Positions 29,421 to 42,274 of a stretch of 64,000 nt of DNA are shown piece after piece. The stretch comes from Diospyros lotus. Taxonomy: Eukaryota > Streptophyta > Magnoliopsida > Ericales > Ebenaceae. The stretch is taken from the NCBI RefSeq assembly GCF_014633365.1, contig NC_068339.1:439001-503000 (forward strand). Reading direction: 5' to 3'. Under the pieces are notes generated by a model. That model searched no databases. It worked only from the letters and a program-made list of their open reading frames with translations, and was not told the DNA's origin. The position numbers were made by a program, and so were the translations under genes. Every line of letters starts with the position of its first letter. Position 1 is the stretch's first letter.

Positions 29421-30196
29421 TTTAAGTTGTATTTTCTGCTAATTAAGCGAACGGTATAATCAACATTCCAAAGTTAATTAAGACCTCTATCCCGGATCGG
29501 ATCAGCAGCTATAATGTCGATGCATCTAAGAACAACAAATCAAACAACAACGCACAAAATGAAGTGCTTCACAGAAATACTCCTAGGATTTACGACCATT
29601 AATTAAGATCAGAAAAACTTGTTTGATCAGAACTATTATGTTGCCATATATATATATATATACATATCTTTTCTAAAATCATCAAGAAATTTTAACAATA
29701 CATATATAACGGTATAAAGAAATTAAAGACCAGAAAGTTCCTAAAAGATCATTTCTGTTACTTTGTGAGATCAATCAAAATAAAGCAAGGAAGAAGTAAG
29801 CACTTTCAATGAAATGCACGCTCTGCGCACATATAATACAATGGTGGACACAATTAAGAAAAAAGTTGAATATACATATACACGAAGGTAATTAGTTAGT
29901 TAACTTAGTTTTAATCTACATGAATTAATGGATACACACCAAGAAATTACATAAGATACAACCAGAAAATCACTATTAATTTTCCATGTTCCTTCCGGCT
30001 TGCTTGCTTATCATACATGCACCAAATTGATGACATGATGCTAAACTTCCAGTACAAATTCAAGCTATATAACAGTGGCGCAGTTGTGTCATTCCGGTTT
30101 AAATTTTCAATATCGAATTAAGATAACCTCAAGAAGATCGATGTTTCTTCTATACCTGAATCGCTGCTGAATCTGTGAAGCTCCTCTGTAAAGACG

Positions 30197-30234
<38 letters not shown>

Positions 30235-31459
30235 GGTGACAAATTTGTGAAGTGATGGTAGACACAGGGTTTCGTTTAAGCTATACATATACATAAATAT
30301 GTTGCCGGTGACTGTGAGGGGCGAGCAGATTGCTTTTGGGTTTAGGTTTTGATTATGTTATTTTTTAATTTCCTTTTAATTACAGGTTTGTTTCTTAATC
30401 TTTTTATTATATATACTACATATAAGATTAGGCTATCTCTATTTTTTTATTTTATTTTTTATTTTAGTAATTATAGGGTAGAGAAAGGATGAGAGAGGAG
30501 AGAGAGAGTTGTGAGAGTAAATGGTTAACTCGATCCCTTAATATTTTTTATTTTAAAAGAATTTTTTTTAAATCTTAAATATAAAAGATAAGTCTCCTGA
30601 GTTGAATTTAATACGATGGTATGTTAATTTACACGGAAACAAAAACAAAATTAGAAAATGAATATAATATCAAATAAAATGTAAAAATTATATTTTTTAA
30701 AAAGTAAGGAATTGAAATGTGTAAATATAAAAATTTTATTATAAATATAATTTTTAATATAGAAATATATATAAGGACTATTCTATAATGATTTAAATAA
30801 ATTTCAAAAATAAATATAATTTTTCTGTCTTTAACTTCTTTGTGAACATAAATTTATTTTTGATTTTTTTTAATATTATAAAATAGTCTCCAAACGTTTT
30901 TGAAATTATAAAAACAGTTCCAAAATATTTTTTAAAATTTCAAAAATGTTGAAATGATACTCTAAGACGTTTTTGTATATATGTGATATAAATACCAACA
31001 GTCATTAATTTAATTAAATAGACCCAAAAAGCCACTTAAACTAAGATAATTTTCTTTTTTTTTTAAATTTAGCTTGAGCCTTGGTATTAGATCAGGTGGC
31101 CGGCAATAGATGGGATGGCTACAAAAGTCTTAAAAAAAAAAAATAGATAATTTTTATTGGTTAATTATTAAATTGTATAATTTTTTATTTAAATTAGTCT
31201 TATAATTGGATTAATTTATATAGTGTTTTTAAGTGTTAATAATCTGTAATTAAGTCTTAATTATGCAATCGAATCTTATTAATCCGTAATAATTTATGTT
31301 ATTGACTTGGAAGTATTTTTTCAATTCGGATGATTCTTCATTCCGATTGAATAGACGGACGGACGGACGGATCAACAAATCGAGGGTTTTGGCGGACAGT
31401 AAAAGACAGATCTTATATTCTCTCTCTGAGAGAGGAAGGGGCCGGCGGCCGGGGGGATA
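29421..31459. other. 2-kb divergent intergenic region (phytocyanin - / FEY +)
   Basis: Serves as upstream DNA for two divergently transcribed genes. It contains (AT)n at about 29645-29662 and a long (GA)n tract at 30200-30232. The latter reads CT toward the phytocyanin and may lie in its leader. The stretch 30360-31300 is very AT-rich. A GACG repeat at about 31352-31369 lies in the FEY leader. No further gene seen. Confidence 0.5.
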
Positions 31460-34400
31460 ATGTCTTCGGCTTCGGCGTCGGCGGCTAGTTCGGAAGAAAT
31501 GGAGAAGGTGGTGCCGGGGAAAAAGAAGAAGCAGCGGTTGGGGTGGATGGAATGGGCGAGGGGATGGCTGTATTTGGGATACGAGATGCTGTTCCAGAGG
31601 ATTACGGCGAGTCACTTGCACAACCCCATGCCTTTGCCTCCGATCAACGACATCACCTGCATCATCACTGGCTCCACCAGCGGCATTGGCCGTGAAATCG
31701 CCAGGTTCGCTTTCTCCTTCCTCCTTCGCAACACGATCAAGCTTTGAGACCCTGCGTGTGGCTTTACTGTTGTACTTCTTTTGTGTAATTCTCCTTTTTG
31801 TAATGCGGCAAATGACGCTTGTGTGTATCATGGCATGTCGAAACTTGTATAATTGCAGTTACTTTGTTTGGATACGAATTGTCCATCGAGAAAAAGAAAG
31901 AGGTGTCAGAGTGGAGTTCTATTGAGCTATAACCTAATCCTCTTCCCGTCTTGCATAATTCTTAGGTAGATGGAAGCATGGTTATGTACGTCACTGTAAT
32001 TTTGCCTCTTAGATGCATACTGAGTCTGGCCGGTAATTGTTCGCCATCTTCATCTTCTTGTACAAGTTTTGCATCCTACAGTCAACCTTTTTGATTTTGC
32101 GTTCTACTTCATCAAGTTGGGTAGTCAACATGAAATTCCTTCTCCTGGTGTTTCTGGCTTTGCCTGCTATGAATAGTGGTCAAAAACTACCTTCTTTTCC
32201 TAAATGGAGGACAATTTGGCCGATTGCATTTAGATACAAGACTTGTGCTCTTGGGTGGAATTCTGACAGTTGATCTGCCATGGATAGTGGTCAAACTGCC
32301 TTCTTGTCCCTGAAGGCTTAGCAGTTTGGTTAATTGCTTTGAGATGTAAGCCTTTGTGTTATTGGGTGGAATAGAATTCTGCCCCTTGGCGTGTTGTTGT
32401 CCTGTTCTCTATTTATAGGATTTCTTGATTCTTGCCTTCTGCTTTAAGCCACAATATGATCATTATTTCCTTGGAAAGAACTGTAGTTGGCTTTGCCCAT
32501 ATTAATTCATGAAGGAAATATAGTCCTCTGACAAACAAAAAAACTCTAATTGTATGCCAATTGCCAAGCACTTCTTAATGGAAGGGAAGGTGCTCTAATA
32601 TGAAGTAGAATGCAACTTATCGTATAATCTTTACTTCCACATGACCTGTATGGTAGAACATATTGCATTGGTAAATATTGCATATGATTTTTGTCACCAT
32701 CAGTTATGAGGTTACAGTGCTTCAGCTACCTACTGTTGTTTTATGTTAGGTACTTTGGTTGTAGCTGTGTCGAGATTGCATTGGCATGATTTTACTATCT
32801 TTCTTTTATAAAGAAAATAAGTGTAAGAGATACTTCTATTTTATTACTTTCTGTAATCTTAATGCGTTTTTGTTGAGCAGGCAATTGGCAGAATCGGGGG
32901 CTTATGTTGTGATGGCAGTCAGAAACACTAAGGCTGCTCATGAGTTGATCAGGAAGTGGCAGGAGGAATGGTCAGGGATGGGCCTTCCTCTTAATATTGA
33001 GGTACATAATACACACACTGAATGCTGCTTTAGAGAAGAAATGTTATATTTCTGAAAATTTTCAAAGATAATATAACGGGCACTAAGATCAGATGTCCCA
33101 GCTGCAGCTGAGCTCCTGTATGAAGCAACCTTTTCTCCTCTGGTCTACTTCCCAAATCTTACAGAATATTGCTTGTAATCAAAGGAGAGACAAATTGCAA
33201 GGGGTTTCTCCATTATATGATCTTTTTTTATTCATTGTCAACAACCCTCTTTTTTTTTTTTTTTTTTCTAAATGATGATAATTTATCATAAAGAAGAAGA
33301 ATAGCAGATGCTATAAAAAATTGTAAATAAGAGATCTTTCTTTGCTATATAACTATAGAAGAAATAACATGAGGGAATAACAAGGGAGATCCTGTGGAAC
33401 AGAGAGGGCTCCGTAACATGTAAAGTCAGAAACAATCACCTTTGTGTGATTGAGAAGACTGCTTGCCTCATTAACTCTTGACCAATCTGTCTGCCTCTAC
33501 ATTGACCTATAATGTATATGCTCTTAACTCAGGACTTAGAAAGGTATATATAATTCTTTTCAGATCAGGTTTTCAGTTCCAAGACTGTTAATGCACTCGA
33601 AATTGTGACTTCTTAAGGTGATGGAACTCGATCTTCTCTCCCTAGATTCTGTTGTGAAATTTGCTGAAGCATGGAATGCTCGTTCAGGACCGTTACATGT
33701 CCTCATCAATAATGCAGGGATATTCTCCATTGGAGGTTAGTATTTGAAGTGATTGCTTCCTGAAAATTAGTAGCTGTTGTAGTATTTCCTAGTGTGGATC
33801 CTATTTGTAGATTCTCTCTTGCAGAAATTCAATAATATTAATAACATTATCTACAAATACCTGTAGATACCTGGTCATTAAATGGCATTCTAGCCTGACA
33901 ATAATGTACATCACTAAAATGACAATAGGTACACTAGATGACAATGTGTAGAGTTGAATAACATTTCAATGTGTCTTTTTGTAATTGCACCGCTGTAACA
34001 ATCAAAGACACAGATACATGAATTTTAACTTTATGCTTTTTCTTTTTCGTGCAAGTCAGCAGAGCTAACTATCTCTTCCTTTCTTTTCAAACTGATTTCT
34101 GTTGTTTTGGTATTCCCTAGAACCACAAAAGTTCTCAAAGGACGGATATGAAGAACACATGCAAGTGAATCATCTGGCTCCAGCATTGCTTTCAGTATTA
34201 CTTTTGCCATCCCTTATCAGAGGTTCACCAAGCCGAATTATTAATGTGAATTCCATTGTAAGTCCAATTTTGGGGTATGTAGCTGTATGCATGTTGAAGA
34301 GTTTCTGTGTTTATTAAGCATGCATTGACATGGCTATACATATGTATATAAATCTTCTTCCTTATTGCCAAAATGCATGTACTCATAATATGCAATAATG

Positions 34401-37400
34401 AGACATCTTTTGTATGTTTGACAGGTACATCCAATATTCCAAATTTTAAATATATTTCCGTTATGAATCTGTTCATCTAGGGATTGAAGTCTTAGTGTAT
34501 TCCAGTTAGTGGACATGAGTTTTTTCTGCAACTTGACAAGGTTGAATATCAGAACTTTCAACTTTTCCACACAATTGGTATTTGCATATGTCCAAAACTC
34601 ATTGGTTACAATAATAATATTTATACATTTATGGGGAAGATGAGAATTAGAGTTGTTGATATAAAACAGAGCTTGAAAGTGTCACCTTGTTTCTCTGTGG
34701 TTAATTTCTTTCTTCTTTTGTTGCCCTGAGTGCAACCATTATTCTCTCTCTCTCCCCATTGCAATTGCCGGCAAGTAAGTTCATTCTTGCATTAGGATGT
34801 TGTTCCTCTTTCATTAATAAATTAAACCTTTAACAATGAAAGTTAGCTTTTATGACGAAGTTTCTATGTATAGGCACATGGAAAACAGTGTTTCCATTCA
34901 AATAAAAGTAGACCTCCTTACCCAATAATGACTATGTATCATAATTATACAACTCTATTTGGTAGATGTGCTATGTGATTTGCCTGCATCTTTGTTGAAA
35001 TATGAAATTGTACCTGTTCAAACAACCATCTATAATAATGATTCTAATCACTTGTGAAACTGTTTCATTCTAATTTCCGTGTCATGCAAGCCTGAGAGCA
35101 TTCTGTCCATTTTCTTGTGTGTAGATGCATTATGTTGGATTCGTTGACACAGAAGATATGAATGCCGTTTCCGGGAAAAGGAAGTATACAAGTTTGTTAG
35201 GATACTCAAGCAGCAAACTGGCGCAGGTGCTGTTATTTTTTTTTCATCTTTTTGGACATGTACACAGGGGTGACTTATAGTTCATTTGTAGCAATACTTG
35301 GAAGGCTACTTTTCCTCGTTATATTTCTTCTTTCAATTGGATATCACCATATCTATTTTTGGGCAAAAATATAAAAGCATCTTCACATGGTGGCTTGTGT
35401 ACCTGAAGTTACTGTATCTTTCCCACTTCTGGTTGGGGAATGAGGTTGATGATTGATCTGTAGGCCTTGATCTTCAAAAAATTGCTCTCTCTCTCTCTAT
35501 ATATATATTTCAATTATTTATTCTAAAATGATTCTTGTGTTTTAACTAGTATATTGTTAATAATTACACTCTCAATCGGTCTTATAAGTGGTGTGGGATG
35601 TTTTCTTGCATATTATCAACATCTATGGATTTGATATGATTATAATATGAGCATAGTTCCAAAGGAGGCACCAAATTGCATAATTTGTTAGATGTGATAT
35701 TATTTTTGGGGTGGGGCAGGGTCAGGGAGAGGGCACTAATTTAAAGCATTTCTTTTAGACAAGTAATGATTAGTAAAATTTCTTAACAAATTCCTAATTT
35801 TCTCCAACTCCTACTTCTTCCTTGTCCATATCTGCGTGGCTTGCTATTGAGTATGGAACACTATGTTCTTAGTTAAACCGCAGAGTATGGAACACTATGC
35901 CTTTCATGACTTCTTTCTCCTTGTTCTTCTTGGCCTCAATATTCTTCTTATACAATATACACATTGAACTTGGACTATCTTAGCCATCAACTTGATGAAC
36001 ATAAAAAAGTTCAATTTAATTTAGGATCTTATAGTTCTTGCTATTAGGATTTGAGTCATTTTGGAACTTAGATATAGATATGATCAAAATTTTTATTTTT
36101 GCTCCCTGCCTTAATAGGAAGTCATAGTTGTAGTAACAGACTGCTTCTTAATTTGGTTTCCTAGTTTGGTGTGGAATTATGAGTCTATGATTACCTAGGC
36201 AATTTTCAGAATTGATTATTAATTATTGATTCATGATGTTGATTGCTTTTTCTTGCGAATTCTTTCTTTCATTCATCTTTTCTGCATTTTCTTGGTTCTA
36301 GATCAGAATCTCTTTGCGGCAGCATTCTATTATGATCATGTATGGGTTACCTATCATGCGAACCTTCCATCATTGGGCTTTTTGTTTTGGTAGGAAGGCT
36401 TACTTTTTTTATATTTCAAGACTATATTTTTTAATCATAAGTACAGCATACTCCATGTATCTTTTGTACATTATAGTATTGTGAAAAGATGTAATATTTT
36501 TAGGAAATGTAGAGCTTGTGGTTTGAATTTTTGGTTTTTTTGTTCAGTTTTCTTTTTAATAAAAAAAAATGAACCATGAATATGTTTAATAATTTTGTTT
36601 TTTCTTTTCAAAATTTTGAAAATAAAAACTAAATTGTGTTTGTTATAAATTTCATAAATTTTATTTGGTGGTTAAATATATGTAATAATTCAATTTATAT
36701 TGACAAAAGCCCTTAACATTAAAATTTATTTTAGGCTTGTGATTGTTGTTGTTGTTTCTTCTTGTTTTTTGGTTGGCAAGTCCTCCGGCTCATCAGGAAC
36801 CAGATTGGCAAAACTTGGAGCACATGGACCAGTTTGGAAAATTGATAACACATGAAACCAAACACAGAGTATATCAAAAGCAATTGTTCATGAACTAGCT
36901 TTTTGTGTGCTCAAAGGAATTAGGTGTGGGAGAGAAATGGAAACAGAACATCAAATTTTTGTACTTAAAAAAAATGAAAACAGAACCAAACGTCATTTTC
37001 TATTTTCACTGCTAAATTTTAAAGACAAAAACAAAAACTGAAAATGGAAACTATGCCAAACTGGTACCCTCATGTTCCTCATTTCAAATATCTACTCAGA
37101 TTGTTTTTTATGTGATGTCTACTACTCAACACTATACTGTCATACATGACAGGGACAAATGCAGATGGTCTTATTCTCTATATAGACATCAATAAAAATC
37201 TGAGTTTGGAAACTTCGGGTGGCATTTGAATGCAGGTCAAGTTTAGTAGCATCCTCCATAAACGGCTGCCTGCTGAAGCTGGCATAAATGTAGTATGTGT
37301 ATCTCCTGGAATTGTCCACACTAATGTTGTAAGTAGCTTAAACATTTTAATTTATCTGGAAATTTATATTCCATTGTTTATGTTGTTTTAATCTGCATAT

Positions 37401-39458
37401 ATGTATTTTCACATGTTCATACAAGCTGAATGAACTACTATAGTGTTAAGGGACTGAACTAGTGAAATCTGAGAGTATCGGTTGGATTTCTTTCTTTTGA
37501 TATTAGGTTTGTCCAACATAGTTTAGTTTGTGGGCAAATGGCTCACTGATAATGAACATGAACATGTGGTAATTGGCACTGCCTAAAACTATTCATTCTT
37601 TTGTTGCCCTTAGGTTACTTCATAACTTTTACATCTATTTTTGTACGTTCATGTTTGGTCCTACATATTTTATGCCTCTAGCATTTAACCTTAAATATTT
37701 TTCCGTCCATTACAATTTACGACAAATGATGCACACTATTGTAATTCATCTTACACACCTTGTCCATCCAACCATGACTAACAAGATATGGTAATGGCCT
37801 ATAATAGATTTTTGATTCATATAGGCAATTATAGGATAGTAATTGGTGTCTTCTATGACTACTGTGACCATTATAATAACCCCAGCATACATATCTTCCA
37901 TTACTGGATACACCTTTCATTCCAAAAGCATGCCATGTTAAATATTTAGGGGATCTCATCATATGCTGTTCTTTCAAGTTTGTATATGCATGCGAAGGTG
38001 CCCTTTTTCATTATACATTTCCATGAATATCTTTAATATATAAATCACATCTATTAATGACATCCTAGACAGGCACAAACTATACTATTCAACTTGTGCA
38101 TCATCATTTTCTCTTACTCTCGAGTTTAAACAGTTATAATTTGTACAATTTTTACTCCTTGATTATTTTCCTCCTTTTGACAGAAAGCACTAACATTCTT
38201 ATGGTCTGATCATCTATCATTTTCTTAGTTACTAAAATCTATTTGGATTTTTTAACCAAGGCACATTGGCATGAGTAGAAAATTGAGAAATTATTTTAAA
38301 TGAAATTACCCCAATCAACATTTCAAATTTCCTAAACACTTTTGTTATTAAAATTTTTGGTAATTGTTTTGTTAAAATCACTTTTTTGAGTTGCTGGCCA
38401 AACACACAGAATAACATTAAAAGTGCTTCTCAGATGATCTGGCCAAATGCTAAACCGCTTTTCCTCACATATTATACAAGTTAAACAAAGTAACTTTGCT
38501 CACTGCAGGCAAGAGATCTTCCCAAAATCGTTCAAGCTGCTTATCACCTAATACCGTACTTTATCTTTAGTGCTCAAGAAGGTGAGTTTTCAATGATGAT
38601 GTATCATTGAATCTGTTTACAATTTGTTATTAAACATGCAAATTTTACACAAGTTTCTGATTGCCGCTATGTAAAGGAATCATTTTCATTTACTTCTAAC
38701 ATTGATCTTACTACCCTGAACTTGAAAAAAAATTTATAACCTGAAAATTTTTGGTGAAGTAGCTGAACTTGGACCTTCATTATTCCCTCTGGATTCTGTT
38801 CTGGTTCTAAATATCTATGACTTTTACAGAATCAAGGAGAGATTTTTTCATAATTTTCAAGTCTTTGGTTAACCGTGTGACACAGACCCAAAAAATTGTG
38901 AATTGTATAATATATATAGATATCACTGGTGTTAATATTATTTGATAGGAGCATATGTTGTATAAGTATACGTACTGACATGAAAACGAAAGTTCACATA
39001 ATCAAGATACAGGAGGGAAATAATGAAGGGGCATGCTTATTTTTCTTTTTATTTTGCTCCAATGCTACCCTTCAGGAGAAGCTAGTTTGATTAAAATACA
39101 TATTTGAAAGAGACTGTGATTTTGAGAATAAAATAAATGTTGAATATGAACAAATGATGGTTAGGAAGCTAGTTTACATTTATAGTGCAATGTTGCAGGT
39201 TCTCGAAGTGCGCTTTTTGCAGCCACTGATCCTCAGGTTCCCGAGTACTGCGAGATGTTGAAAGCAGACGAGTGGCCTGTGTGTGCTTTCATATCTCAAG
39301 ATTGTCGTCCGACAAATCCTTCAGAAGAAGCTCATAATGTAGAAACCTCTTATCAAGTGTGGGAGAAGACAATGGAGATGATTGGGCTTCCGTCGGATGC
39401 AGTGGAGAGGCTTGTAGAAGGGGAAGAAGTTAAATGCAGGTATGGGGCCGAAGGTTAA
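31460..39458 (+). CDS. FEY: FEY (FOREVER YOUNG) short-chain dehydrogenase/reductase
   Basis: Eight exons joining in phase: 31460-31704, 32881-33001, 33618-33735, 34121-34257, 35125-35226, 37236-37328, 38509-38581, 39199-39458; 382 residues. The N-terminal segment [20 protein letters not shown] and the C-terminal [20 protein letters not shown] are typical of FEY (Arabidopsis At4g27760) and set it apart from other SDRs. SDR features: TGSTSGIG nucleotide-binding motif, NNAG, a Ser in the INVNS strand, and catalytic YSSSK. In Arabidopsis the gene was named for a shoot-meristem and leaf-positioning mutant; the substrate is not known. All motifs are intact, so the enzyme is probably active. Intron 1 contains a diverged tandem duplication at 32164-32390. 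Confidence 0.95.
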
Positions 39459-39522
39459 GACGCCCTTTCTTCTCTTTGTAGGTGGAGTTTGTGATAGCAA
39501 AATCATTTTTGGTGAATACTAG

Positions 39523-39561
<39 letters not shown>

Positions 39562-40617
39562 ACGCAGCCTGGGCTTGAGTTGAAACTTGGCTTTGTCCAA
39601 CCAACCAACCAATCATTCTAAATTTTACGGTTTGTGAGTTTTCTTTCTGTTTAATTATAATTATTATATTAGTATCATCATTATCGTTTCTGTGGAGAAT
39701 TTTTAGCAGCACGAATGTAGCAGAACATGCTGCTTATATTTAAGCTTTGTGTACGCCTCTGCACCGCCCTTTCTTTAATCGGAGTTACTTGATGCCTAAT
39801 TGCCCATGGTGTCTGGAGTTAATTTATCTATTGCTGCTTCCTTCAAGCAAACAGCATCTGTTCCAGTTTGACCCATCGTTTTGCACTTTTAGTGTTCTAA
39901 ACTTGTAATATATATAGTATTATATGAAGTGGATTGAGTCTAAACTGTCAATATTAGACTCCCAATCAAGTTAAATTAATAAATAATTTAAACAAAATTA
40001 ACACAGTCCCATTGATTGGGAGTCAAATGCATGGTTACCCCGGAAAAGGGGTACCCACCCACTTTGGAAAGGGTACCCAAGTGAGTGAGTGGATAAAAAG
40101 ACCAACTGCGCATGGACTGGCTGCCCCTGCCCGTTAAGGACTTGACTTTTTTCCTTGATTTTTAATGATTACCCATCATGCCGGGTAGTTAGTTCAACCT
40201 CAATGGATGATTCCCTTCCATGTGTGTGTATAATTAGAATAGATCAGATCTAATAATGGATGAAGCATGTCACTGTTGCAATCCGACGGCTGTGATTTAG
40301 TTTCACATTCTCAATAACTACTAGTAATTATTATTCATTGTAGGATTAAGAGGGTTAACCCAACTACTTGAAAAGGACTGACTGACTACTTCCAATTGGA
40401 TTACCATTTTGGTAGTCATACTTTAGTTGCATCAATGCTAACTCATTAATTTCTTCTATTCATTATTATTATATCTTCTAAAAGATTCTTTTAACAAATA
40501 TATTCTCTCTGTCTGTCATTAATTTCCCATATAATTTAATTACAAATGTTAAAGGTTATTTTTGGTATTTCCCAATAGCATCATCAAGAAACGACGTATT
40601 TAATGTTTTTAAGGGTC

Positions 40618-40803
40618 TTGGGGAGAGCGATTTTGTTCATCTCTTTAACGGGGTGACCATCATCCTCATTATTCATGTGAGGGTGAAAAGCAATGAAATG
40701 GCCTGAAATAATTTTTAATTATCGTTCTGTTATTTTTTACCCTCACATAAATAATAAGAGTAATGGTCATCCGTTAAAGAGGATGAACAAAATCGCACCG
40801 GGC
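40618..40803. mobile_element. Foldback MITE
   Basis: The two halves are inverted copies. The left arm GCGATTTTGTTCATC..CTTTAACGG (from about 40626) pairs with the right arm read from 40797 on the other strand, and pairing continues through GTGAGGGT.AAAA to a short centre near 40715. Arms are about 85-90 bp with a few mismatches. No target duplication was certain, so the superfamily is open; the GC-starting ends and long arms suggest Mutator-like. Confidence 0.7.
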
Positions 40804-41201
40804 TTTTGGATTTAGGTTGAGTTTCTACTTTCTAGTCAATAGTGATCCAAATCTTACAAAAATCATGCGATATTTACTATTGACCATTAACTATTTACTA
40901 TCTACTGTCTAGTCTACCAGAGGAGGACTCATCACATCCTGCGTACTACTACTTTTGCGTGTAGTGGGGGCCGGTGCCGTATTGGGAATAGCATTTGTTG
41001 TAGGGTTTGAAAACTGATGGCCCCCGGCTAGACGTGTCAGTCCCCAAGGTCGTCATACATCGTTCTTGGGAAGTCCTGTTCACACTTGATTTCTCCACTC
41101 TCCTCTTATATAATATATATATCTATATATGTACATACAGAGCTTCTCTTTAAGTCGGCCATGCTTTGAATAAGCCCTCGCTCTGCTCTGATCATATCTC
41201 C

Positions 41202-41231
41202 TCTCGCTCTCTCTCTCTCCTCTCTCTCTCT
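41202..41231. repeat. (CT)n tract in the NET-like gene leader
   Basis: A nearly pure CT run about 1.05 kb upstream of the coding start and about 70 bp after a TATA-like region. Confidence 0.6.
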
Positions 41232-42274
41232 GCGTCGCGGACTAATCGAGTTGAAGTTTTGATTAATACCAGTAAGTACGCTTCTTTCCTCGCTCGGATG
41301 ATTCGTTTAATTCCTGATTTTAACCAGTAATTGCGCTTCACCTACATTGTTGTTGTTTTTGATACTCCGGAAATTGGTTTAGCTCCTCCTCCGTGGGAAA
41401 CTGTTTTTCTCACATTCCAATTTTCTCTTTTAGTTCTTTTCTTTTTGTCAAATCTTGAGAGTAGATAGTTTCAATTGTTGAGCCGGCGAATGTGAATGAA
41501 GATAATACTCTGTTTCCTGCCTCCGGCGAGAGCTTCTTCTCCCTGGGAGTGTGGGATTCATGGGGATTTGGGCCTGCCCATTCTGCGTGGTGATATAATG
41601 GTGTTTGTTTCGTGCATTCTTTAATTATTTTTGTTTTAAGTTCGAATTTTGGTGAATTTTAGTATTTTTAGGCCTCCAATTGCCAGACGCAGTTGGGCCT
41701 CTCGAGATCTGCGCCTTTCTGATCTCTTCTTCTGCTTCTAGCACCACACTCTTGATGCTTCTATTCCAACTCCATTATTTTGTTTTCACTGTGCTTCTGT
41801 GGGTACGGTTTTCTTCACCAGAAGTTTCATTCATGTCCTCCGCTTTAATGATATGGAAAAAAGCATGACACGTCTCTCTCAACCTGAATTCTTCTTTTGC
41901 AACTTGGGTAAAAAAGTATCCTAATCTAATTTCAATTGCAAGCCACTTTAGCAGTCTTTCTTGACACAAGTTGGGGCTTATGATTACGAGTGAAAATTAG
42001 TTGAATCAAGTAGAGAAATTGTTGTTTATAAAATAAGGGCTTTTTTCCAGGATAAGGGAAAGGTCCTTCGGAATATTGTAAATATCTGAAGGGGTTTAAG
42101 ATTTAAAAATAAAATAATACACTTCATCTGGTAAAAACCCATAAAATAATCGAGCAAGAAAGTCCCCTTGTTAAAAAAGTTTGTTCCTGTTTATCTGATG
42201 CATTTAATGAATGTTTTTGGGGGTGATGACAAAATTAAATAATGTAGGGTCAGCCAATTGCCGGAAGGATTTGT

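Larger units (their letters stand above)
39459..42274. other. 2.8-kb intergenic region, FEY 3' flank to NET-like gene leader
   Basis: Contains a (TAC)n tract at about 39519-39560 in the FEY 3' UTR, a foldback MITE at 40618-40803, TATA-rich DNA near 41110-41130, and a CT tract at 41202-41231. The CT tract probably lies in the first, non-coding exon of the next gene. A leader intron then seems to run from about 41270 (a possible CAG/GTAAGT-like donor) to the acceptor near 42247. Confidence 0.5.
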
